Shown here: in pieces, positions 56,334 to 64,000 of the stretch
Numbering within the stretch: position 1 is the stretch's first letter
Layout of the letters: every line of letters begins with the position of its first letter
Source of the DNA: Syncephalastrum monosporum B8922
Taxonomy: Eukaryota; Mucoromycota; Mucoromycetes; Mucorales; Syncephalastraceae
Reading direction: 5' to 3'
NCBI GenBank assembly: GCA_000697355.1
Contig: JNEN01000834.1
Span: 248,001 to 312,000, forward strand
DNA: 64,000 bases
Made by a program: the position numbers and the translations under genes
The notes under the pieces: generated by a model
Told to the model about the DNA's origin: nothing
Seen by the model: the letters and a program-made list of their open reading frames with translations, nothing else
Databases searched by the model: none

Positions 56334-58081
56334 ATGAGCACTCTCCAGCAGGTCACCCGCTGTTCCGATTTAATGGCTCAAATCGTCGATAGGGCTATAG
56401 GCAAAGCCGGCCCCGTCTTCATTGCGGTCGCTGTTGCACTCATCGATATGTGCGCATTGGCGTACTATCTCGTCATCTTCCCATATTGTCATAGCGACTT
56501 TTCTGAAACCTCGCTCCTGGGAAAGCTCTACACTGCCACCACGTTGCTGTTCACGTTCTACATGGTCTATGCGATCCACTTCCATTATTACATGGCCATC
56601 ACTACCCACCCGGGCACGATGGCTTCCGAAGCCGACGCATCCTCGTCTATACCCCACGCCGGCTCAGCAGTAAGATCGAAAGTCTGTGATTCGTTCGTCC
56701 GAGACTGATCTGTCTGTCATGGACGACCACAATAAGGATAACGACCCGTCGCTTAGACAAGTGCTGCTGGACATGGAAGAGTACTCAGACTATCCGAAAA
56801 CGTGCAAGAAATGCAAGCTAAACTGAAAAGAAGGGAAAACGAAGGTGCTGACACCATCCTATTCTTTAAATTTGTTAGGCCATCTACCTAAACCAGAGCG
56901 AGCCCATCACTGTAGCGTGTGCAACCAATGTATTTTGCGATTCGATCACCACTGTAAGCCAATTCCTTCACAGATGATATAGTCAGAAAAAAAAAAAAAG
57001 AAACAGAGGAAACAGCTGCACGAAAGAAAAGTGTCTAAAATGTCCCAGGTCCCTGGATTCACAACTGCGTCGGTCATTTCAATCACCGGTACTTTGTCCT
57101 CTTCATGACTTATTTGATCCTGTCTGCCGCCTACTTTATCGGGTTTGGCTGGCGGCCTTTTATCGTCTCGCTTGACCTTGTCAATAGCGATGTAAGTGTA
57201 ATGAATGAAATGGAAACAGAGGAAGGCTTGACTGTCACGTCGATCTCCTTTATTTCTTCCCGCGCATTCATTTCCTAATACGCGTGTTGTCTTATTATTT
57301 TTAGTGGCCCTATTATTTTCCACGACCCCTCATGGCTTTCTCCATGATCCTCGCTATCTGTATGGGCCTCGCAATCGGTAAGGAGAGCTTACAGCATTTG
57401 GTTAAGCTCAACGCTATGCCCCTCACTCGCTAAAAAAACAAACTTAGGTGCTTTATGTCTGTGGCATTACTATCTGGTAAGTTGCACACAGCACATGGTT
57501 TAAGAGACGATCTCACGCTAAGCCCCATTTTAGATCGTTACGGCTCAGACAACTGTCGAATTTTACAACAACTGCTATGACAAGCGCATAGCCAAGCGTG
57601 AAGGAGAGGTAACATTAAAAGAAAATAACAGCATCTGTTTTTGGTTGGCTCCTCCAGTTCAAAAATAATTGACTCACGTGCACATTCAGGTCTTTGTCAA
57701 CATGTACAATTTTGGTTTCAAGGAGAACCTACGACGATTTTTCAACGTTTGCGAACAATTGTAGGTATTCCATGCTACATCGTTTCATACATTCTTTTCA
57801 CCTTTACTTGCGATGATATTAACATCCGTTGATCTAGTCCATGGTACACTGTCCTGTACCCGATACCCATCCCGCCGAGAGTAAATATTAGGCTTTGCCT
57901 CGCTATTTCTTCATCTATTTTGTTGGTTGCTAAACGTCAACTTTTCTCTATTGTCTTTCCAGGGAAATGGCCGCATGTTTGAGAAGTGCGAAGCGTTCTA
58001 CTTGCTGCCACAATCACGCCAGCGAGAACAAATGCAACTCCAACGTGAAGTTCAGGATCTCGAAGATATCAAGGATATATA
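56334..58081 (+). CDS. DHHC-type palmitoyltransferase
   Basis: An integral-membrane enzyme that S-acylates cysteines of target proteins. The start at 56334 gives [20 protein letters not shown], then two membrane segments ([40 protein letters not shown]). The Cys-rich domain reads [10 protein letters not shown], then [20 protein letters not shown], and the DHHC core is completed across an intron ([19 protein letters not shown]). Further segments follow ([40 protein letters not shown]), then the TTVEFYNN motif (TTxE), and [10 protein letters not shown] before the stop at 58081. About nine introns occur; those checked are GT-AG and in phase except at 56821-56886, where an expected KCKLPKPER junction is interrupted by 66 bp that include an in-frame TGA and no usable GT donor. 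The gene is either non-canonically spliced, mutated or affected by a sequence error. Confidence 0.85.
56821..56886 (+). other. 66-bp non-canonical interruption in DHHC gene
   Basis: The segment sits between CTA (Leu) and CCT (Pro) of the expected CKKCKLPKPER reading. Its removal in any of four registers restores the family motif, because CTA occurs at both boundaries. It contains TGA in frame (56824-56826). The only GT...AG pair inside (56845-56878, 34 bp) would shift the frame relative to the CKKC-containing exon. Confidence 0.6.
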
Positions 58082-58230
58082 AATAAACAAACTGCATGCA
58101 TATCATTAGTCCAACCATCTTCTGTATGTGATTTCTATCCTTCTTTGCTCGATCTCTTTATATACATACAAAATATTGATGAAACTTATTATAAAGGAGG
58201 ACTACTCTAGGGAAGACCATATTACTGCTG

Positions 58231-58899
58231 CTACTGCTTCGCATGAGGATGGTTTGGAGATACGGGTGTCAGGCGGTTCACCATCGAAGAGATTCGCCGC
58301 GAAAAACTGACTGTAGAAGAGCGGCGTTGGCGTTCGGATTTCTCCATACGACCCGAGATAGAGGTCGACGGTGTGGGCGGTTCAATCTTTGTGGTGGATG
58401 CGTGCACATGACCAAGCATGCTGTTGTGGTGAGACTTCTTCTTACGAGGAGCGGTGGGGGATACGGGTGAGGCGGATCCAGTGGTAGTGTTTCCATTACT
58501 ATGATGACTGCCGCTACTAACACTGCTCACGCTGCTTCTACTCGATGAGCCTGAAGGTGTACTCAAGGAAGAGACATAACCTTTCTTGTAGGCGAGCACT
58601 GCCAATGGAAGGTCATCATCTGAAGTGGCAATCATGGGTGGTCGTCGTCTGGGTTGCTTCTCGGCGTATTCCGGAGAGTGGTTCACTTTCATCATGCTCC
58701 CACGATTATGTCTTTGTTGGTGCGGCTGTTGCGGGTAGAGAGGATATTGCCGAGGATAGTACTGATAGTGAGGGTGCGGATAGTTGTACATACCCATCGA
58801 AATGGGTACGGCCGAGGGTTGTTGTGGTGGCGATGGTGACGACATGGCTTTCTGCTGGTAGTATGACTGATAATACAACGAGAGATGGTGATTTTGCAT
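58231..58899 (-). CDS. Ser-rich basic protein, unknown
   Basis: A single frame of about 222 codons from ATG 58899 (MQNHHLSLYYQSYYQQKAMS) to the stop at 58233-58231. The N-terminal third is rich in Tyr, Pro, Gln and His (NYPHPHYQYYPRQYPLYPQQ). The rest is Ser-rich with basic patches (PRKKKSHHN) and a C-terminal segment RRSSTVSFSRRISSMVNRL, which resembles kinase phosphorylation sites around a short amphipathic helix. No domain is recognised. DDDLPLAVLAYKKGYVSSLS near the middle is the least biased part and the best place to seek homologues. Expression is not demonstrated, but the frame has consistent composition and no competing model. Confidence 0.5.
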   Translation of the reverse strand: MQNHHLSLYYQSYYQQKAMSSPSPPQQPSAVPISMGMYNYPHPHYQYYPRQYPLYPQQPHQQRHNRGSMMKVNHSPEYAEKQPRRRPPMIATSDDDLPLAVLAYKKGYVSSLSTPSGSSSRSSVSSVSSGSHHSNGNTTTGSASPVSPTAPRKKKSHHNSMLGHVHASTTKIEPPTPSTSISGRMEKSERQRRSSTVSFSRRISSMVNRLTPVSPNHPHAKQ

Positions 58900-58965
58900 G
58901 GTAGTGAGTAAAACGAGAAGCGAGATGAGAGAGAGAAAGGGAGATAACGGCGGGGCATGGGCCAC

Positions 58966-59214
58966 ACGAGAACTACATATGTGATACTGGAAAGGGGGGG
59001 GCCTGGGTGGTTTACCGAATCAAACAAAGGGAGATCCTCAAGAGGTAAGAAAGGGAGTCGCATGAAAAAGAAGGGGCGGAATTCTCTAGCTGAGATCATC
59101 ATCATGGTGGCAAATGCAACTTGTGCCCCATACATTATTATGATAAACACAGCAGATGTTAAAACAAAAAAGATTGATATGCGATGTTAATGGATGCAGG
59201 AATAAATAAAAAGT
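58966..59214. other. Short intergenic spacer
   Basis: About 250 bp upstream of the Ser-rich frame and downstream of the bZIP gene. No feature was recognised. Confidence 0.4.
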
Positions 59215-60299
59215 TCAGGATGATCGTAACGAGGAGGAGGGAGCAGGTGCAGCAGAGGAGGCGAAGGAAGAGGAGTTGTTGTTGCTGCCGTTATTGTTAT
59301 GGCGCATCATAGCCTGGATAAGATCTTGCAGGTCATTTTCGTCAATGACGGGGCCAGTCCCTGAGCATTTAGCCTTCTTCTTTACTTCCTCGCACAGCTG
59401 CGAGACGTCCATGCTTTCAAACTCGGGATGTTCTGTTAAACGATCCCAGACCTCGGTACATGGAATAAGGGCACTGCCGCTTGCAGCTGCGGTAGGCGTA
59501 TGATCGAAGCGTTCGACTTTGCTCTCGGCGAACATAGGATTTTGATTGATGGCAGTGCTGCTGGGGAGGGGGCAATCGATGGGTTGCTGTGAGTGGCTGG
59601 CTTGCTCGCAGATGGTTTTGGGTGAATGGTCCGAGGCAGGCGGGGACATTTCCCGTAAGGAGAGAGGCACGTCGACACCGGCGTCTCGCAACCTTGCCAT
59701 CGTCGTCTCAAAAGCCATCGCTGCACCTCTCAGCGTATAGATTTCCGATTCCATCCGCTTGAGTGTGTCCCGTAGCTCCTGATTCTCCTGTTCGAGGCGC
59801 TTTGCATGCGTATCGTGCTGTTTTTCCATGTCCTGTATCTTTATCTCCAACTCTTTCACGTAGCGTTCTTTGCGTTCTCGGAACGCCCGCTGTGCTGCAC
59901 GGTTCTGCTCCTTGCGCCGTTGTCGTTGATCCTGCGGCGATGCGAACGCCTACATATCATGGCTTCCCGTTAACTTTCTCCTTCTCATTGAAAAATAAGA
60001 TAATAGACCCTGTCTCTTACCAGTTGTGAGTCGAATGTCGGGCGACCAGAGTCATCTGTTCTCGAGTGTTAAACATGCAGCATTTGAGGTGCACTTCAAT
60101 CTTTACCAAAGCTGTCTCCCTCGCTGTAAGTGACACTGTCTTCTGAACCGTCATTTCCTACGATAACAAATAAGCGATGGGAAGTGTATCAAGGGAGGTA
60201 TATCGACGTACTGTAAGGATTGCTGTTTCCATTTAAACGATCGTAGGAGGAGTCCCATTTATTCTTCTCCGTGTCGACGTCCATCATTGTTGTCTGCAT
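59215..60299 (-). CDS. PAP1: AP-1-like bZIP factor, Yap1/Pap1 type
   Basis: A redox-responsive transcription factor. The start at 60299 gives MQTTMMDVDTEKNKWDSSYD. Three short GT-AG introns join small exons (RNDGSEDSVTYSEGDSF; DDSGRPTFDSQL) to the main exon. The basic region KEQNRAAQRAFRERKERYVK has the Yap/Pap1-specific Q-R-A-F pattern and continues into a leucine zipper (LEIKIQDMEKQHDTHAKRLE). A central patch with two Cys (TICEQASHSQQPIDCPL) may correspond to the n-CRD. The C-terminal Cys-rich domain is clear: CTEVWDRLTEHPEFESMDVS followed by QLCEEVKKKAKCSGTGPVID, giving three Cys. In yeasts oxidation of these Cys masks the nuclear export signal. The stop is at 59217-59215. Length is about 300 residues, shorter than Yap1 and Pap1. 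Confidence 0.88.
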
Positions 60300-61478
60300 G
60301 CTAAATGGTTGGAATTGAGCAGTGTAGAAAAGAGTGGCTGTTATTGAAAGAATTGCCCGGTCCCCTTATACAGTGAAGTTTCCTTTTATGCACTTTTTAT
60401 TCGATACTTGAAGTTTTGACTTCTTTTTTATTTTCTACGTAGTAGATAGTGTTAAGCTTGACATGAACAGGGACACTGACAGCCTTCTGACATTATTCAT
60501 CTTTCAGATCAAAACGCAAGTGATATGATGGGTCGGTCGAACGAAGCGGAATGCCCCGATTTGTCATCCTCTCAGTTGGTGCAACACAGGATATGCACGA
60601 TGATCACTCGCGGTTGCAAGCATCAAACTCTCATTATATTTATATCCACACGCTAACATTAGAGGTATGGCACTCATTAAACTATATCGACTGAAGCCGA
60701 TGATCATCATCTCGTATAATGGAAATAGACCACGTTTCCACTAGTAATTTAAAGTTTGTAGTATGCGATACTGCAATCTATGGACCCTTAGTTGCAGTAT
60801 TCATGATACAGCTGACATGTATGATAGCCTTGGACGAAGCGGTCACTAACCTTACAATACCAGGACTGTGATACCGGGGTTGGTCCTCACACTCACTGAT
60901 TAATTACCTTGCGTACGCTTTTATTGGAACGATCCACGCTTGCATTGACCGATTTATTTACCCACCAAGTGAGGCTGTTTTCTTAGTCCCAACCAAATAT
61001 ATCCAGCAAAAAGATATGTGAGAGAGTTCTTGCTATGCTGTATTGAGCATTCTTCCACAGGTAGGGAGCAGGAAGATAGACGGACATCCATAGCCTTGGT
61101 ACCAACATACAAAGCGCTATTGCTGGAGCCTGTGGCTGGGGACACACAAAATTGCCATTTCAAAGCTGTGATGTGTCTTTTGTGACATCGTTATCTACAG
61201 TACATAATGTATATGGTATGTATATCTGCATAGACATACTGTGAAGGAAAGCCTTGCGGCATGATTTTCATGAATGTTTTTATCGGCAACTGGGTACGAC
61301 GCCCCCCGGAAAGGGATCTGGGGGACTTACACTAACCTAGCCTTCGACTCGAACAGGAGAGACCTGAAGAACGAGCGCAAGCTGTGATGGCCCGCAGCTG
61401 CATGCGACGTGGCTCATTCACACATGGAACGCAATCGAAGTGTCAGCCATGGACGAAGCGAAGCGAGTACCACGGCTT
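60300..61478. other. Gene-poor region
   Basis: About 1.2 kb with the bZIP promoter near 60300 and otherwise AT-rich sequence. Short frames (for example 61163-60954 minus) show no family. No RNA gene was recognised. Confidence 0.4.
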
Positions 61479-61563
61479 GTTATAAAAAGGTTAGTGTTCC
61501 GTATCATCCGGAATTACATAAGCAGGACGCTGGAGACCCGGATTCAATTCCCGTCAGGGCGTC
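61479..61563 (+). repeat. tRNA-like (B-box) dispersed module, copy B
   Basis: It shares with 32959-33040 (opposite strand) the blocks TATAAAAA/AATAAAAA, GTTCCGNATNATCCG, AATTACATAAGCAGGACGCTG and ATTCAATTCCCGTCAGGGCG. The B-box/T-arm is slightly mutated relative to copy A. Sequences flanking the two copies do not match, so the module ends define the repeat. Confidence 0.55.
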
Positions 61564-62394
61564 TATATGTCAAGACCCTTTTGGCTGTAAGATGGGCCAG
61601 TTCAATGCGAGAACCAATGGAAGAGTGAATAAGAAACAAGAGAGAAGCAATGGAATCTAGATGCCATAATCTCTCGAGTGACCCGACTCTGTTAATAATT
61701 AAACAATAGAGGTCTTCTGCTATTAATGGGAAAACAAGCCGAACAAACCTATCAGAATAACATACCGCTTGAATCCTACTACATATGTCAGGCTGAAGGT
61801 AGAAAAGCCCATAGCAAGGATGATCATATTTAACCATCTTTTCCACGGACGCGAAGCGTAAACGAGGGTATGGGGCTGGCTCCATCTAGCGGTGGGAGTG
61901 GACTAGAGCGAGCGAATATTAAGTGGAGGGGTGGAGACTCATAGCCGTAGACGAGGGAATCACTCACATTCGAAACATAGGTCGTAGATTCACGTCGGAT
62001 CATGTTCATGAAAATATATACTGTATAATACAGTTTGAAGCGTCTCCAGAGATACATTTCTTATTGTTGCGCTGTATTAGATGGCGAAAGCGGCCGCGTT
62101 TGCGTCTCGACATTGAAATCGTGATCTATATGAGATATGAAGCGAGTAACTTCCTATAGCCGGAGGATTCATGCAGTATCACTGTCTGTTTCTCACCTCA
62201 ACTTTTTTTCCTCAGTTCAACGTATGTGAATACGAGCAAAATTTCTGAACCCAACAGAGATAAGCTGGTCCAAGTCTCAGCGTTTTGATCACTGTTGCTG
62301 TTTCAACGTCATTATCATTCTATTTCTTCGTTTCTTTTCTCGACACACATCTTATCCGCATTCATCTCTTTTGTCTTCTCGCATATTGTCAGCT
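61564..62394. other. Gene-poor region upstream of edge gene
   Basis: About 830 bp, AT-rich, holding the promoter side of the gene starting at 62395. A T/C-rich stretch (62300-62385) immediately precedes that start. No gene is supported. Confidence 0.4.
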
Positions 62395-63953
62395 ATGGCC
62401 CCCCGCAGAAAAACTCGCCAAAACGTTATTGATTCGACATTTAGGCCTCTACCTGTCTCACTAAAAGCCGGAACCTCTGCGACAACAACCTCCGCATCAG
62501 CGTCTGCGTCTTCAACGGCATCAGGGTCCACATCCAAATTGACCGAGGAAAGAGCAATCGACTTATTACACCAAGCGTTCGACAACAAGCTCAAGGCAAT
62601 CATCCGATCGCTTAAAGTATCTTCTGAGCCCACAGACGAGAAAGAGATCGAGAAGATTACGAAAGCATGCAATAAAAAAAGACAGCAACTGCTGAGCATG
62701 AAGACGATGCCACATGGACTTCTTGACACAGCTGACGATATCGGCAGCTTGAAACGAAAGTCGACAGCCGATTATTTCCAAAGGCACAGGCAATACGGTC
62801 CCAGCGTGCTCTGGAAAAGATTCGTAAATGACAACTTTGATCGGATCCATGAGTCTACCCCTGTCAGACAAAAGCAAGACTTGCCCAAGACACAGACGCC
62901 CATTGACATTGAATACACCAGAACTTGTACGACGACTATCAGTAGCATACTACGAAAAGACATGGACGAACCCACCCGATCGACCATCAAAAACAAACTC
63001 TTAGAAGCTATGGAGTATATTTCGGACGACATCAATGACCTTGCGCTACTCGTTTTGGCGACTATGTTGCATCTCGCAAGCCCGACGGATAACCCCCTTC
63101 CATTGCAGGATTCACTGCCAGCAGATATAAGGACGATAAGGGTGATGCGGCCACCAGAGCATACTTTCACAGAAAGCGATGATCTCATGAAGCTTTTCGG
63201 GCCTGAGCATATATCATCCCTCCACACATTCTACCTCGGGCATGATAGACACAACCGCGATAAGCATCCGGAATGGACCAAACTTTTACCTTACGAGCAG
63301 CAAGATTTTCATCGAACTCGACCTTCAAAAGAAGGCATGTCTTATGCCCTGACTCAAGCTGTCCAGCGCTATGCTGCGAACCTGAAAAATATGTGGTCCC
63401 CACAGACAGTGCGGAAGATGCTCTTTTCCCTCAGCAAGGCATGGTTTCAATTATTATTGTCTCCCAAGCGCGACCACAAACCCGACGACAAGCCCAAAGA
63501 ACAGAGACATGAAGCGGAGAGCAGTCAAAGAAGCGGCAAAAAAGAAGAATTAGCGAAACTGAAACGACGAAGATACCAAGAGCAGAAAAAATTGCGCAAG
63601 GCTACCAACAACTACATGGACCCCATTCAACTCGAGAACCGTCAAAGATATCAGTTGCAGCTTGAGCGGTCGAACGAAAACTTGCAGAAAATAGAACAAC
63701 GAATAGAAGAAATTGTTCAAGAAAAGGTAGAAGGCACATCTATCAATATGCATACATACATCTACGGTAGCTAATGAATTACTGAAAATGCAATGACATC
63801 AAGAAGGCTAGCGCCGCCATAGCGGAAACGAAGACGAAGCAGAGCAAGGCCGCCAAAAGGGTACAGAAAAAGAGAGCCAAAAAAGAGCGAAAAGCCATTG
63901 AGCAAAAGACAGAATCCAAGGGGAAGTCGCCAAGGGAGAAGGTAAATAGTCAA
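62395..63953 (+). CDS. Large Lys-rich protein, partial at window end
   Basis: The start at 62395 gives MAPRRKTRQNVIDSTFRPLP, followed by an Ala/Ser/Thr-rich segment. The long first exon reads ERAIDLLHQAFDNKLKAIIR, KRKSTADYFQRHRQYGPSVL, INDLALLVLATMLHLASPTD, KLLPYEQQDFHRTRPSKEGM and QAVQRYAANLKNMWSPQTVR. A highly basic coiled coil follows (ELAKLKRRRYQEQKKLRKAT, LERSNENLQKIEQRIEEIVQ). An intron of about 40 bp (donor GTAGCT near 63768) leads to a second Lys/Ala-rich exon (KQSKAAKRVQKKRAKKERKA) ending at a donor after PREK near 63941. The protein continues beyond the window. I do not recognise the family. The style resembles large lineage-expanded Mucorales proteins; a link to Fanzor/TnpB-like nucleases is only a hypothesis because no RuvC or zinc-finger part is in view. 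Confidence 0.6.
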
Positions 63954-64000
63954 ACCTGCAATATTTTATCTATATCCTAAATAATAACTTTGCATTAACT

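Overview
The window is nuclear DNA from a filamentous early-diverging fungus, most probably Mucoromycota/Mucorales. Genes are broken by many short GT-AG introns (about 45-100 bp). Two glucoamylases have the Rhizopus-type order: N-terminal CBM21 starch-binding domain, Thr-rich linker, GH15 catalytic domain. Core eukaryotic genes look fungal, including HMG-CoA reductase, sphingolipid C9-methyltransferase, Ctf4, Vps26, Mss4-type PIP5K, phospholipase D1, a Pap1/Yap1 bZIP and a Gid1/Vid30-type RanBPM. The genus cannot be fixed from the sequence alone. Gene models were assembled by eye from reading frames, splice consensus and family motifs, so interior exon boundaries are approximate unless stated.

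Layout. 0.6-17.9 kb is mainly housekeeping genes on the minus strand: Ctf4 replisome adaptor, retromer Vps26, sphingolipid C9-methyltransferase, a disordered Ser/Pro-rich protein, PIP 5-kinase and an ACAD10/11-like acyl-CoA dehydrogenase. 18.2-23.6 kb is an F-box neighbourhood: one intact TPR/F-box/LRR gene, a decayed paralogue beside it, and a second eroded stretch. 23.7-30.4 kb is a compact block: SARNP/Tho1-like SAP protein, cytosolic RPS16 head-to-head with mitochondrial uS10, a RanBPM/Gid1 homologue and a small Gag1-clamp-like gene.

30.5-38.6 kb is repeat-rich accessory DNA. It holds an inverted pair of paralogues of an unrecognised family (one intact, one disabled), dispersed repeats including a tRNA-like module, a 21-bp minisatellite, and a decayed Ty3/gypsy element abutting a LINE endonuclease fragment. 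38.6-44.3 kb is a tandem duplication of secreted CBM21-GH15 glucoamylases with nine introns each at matching positions. 44.9-60.3 kb contains phospholipase D1, HMG-CoA reductase, a secreted MAG-like glycoprotein, a DHHC palmitoyltransferase with an anomalous exon junction, a Ser-rich basic protein and the bZIP. 60.3-62.4 kb is gene-poor with a second tRNA-like repeat copy. A large unrecognised Lys-rich gene begins at 62,395 and leaves the window.

How the genes relate. There is no operon or obvious biosynthetic cluster. Shared themes are membrane lipid and signalling (PIP5K, PLD1, C9-methyltransferase, HMG-CoA reductase) and starch degradation. PIP5K and PLD1 are functionally coupled in general, because PI(4,5)P2 activates PLD1. 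Their presence in one window is probably coincidental. The most unusual observations are the 66-bp non-canonical segment in the DHHC gene, the GC-AG intron confined to one glucoamylase copy, the intact/dead inverted pair of an unknown family, and the F-box pseudogene next to its intact relative.
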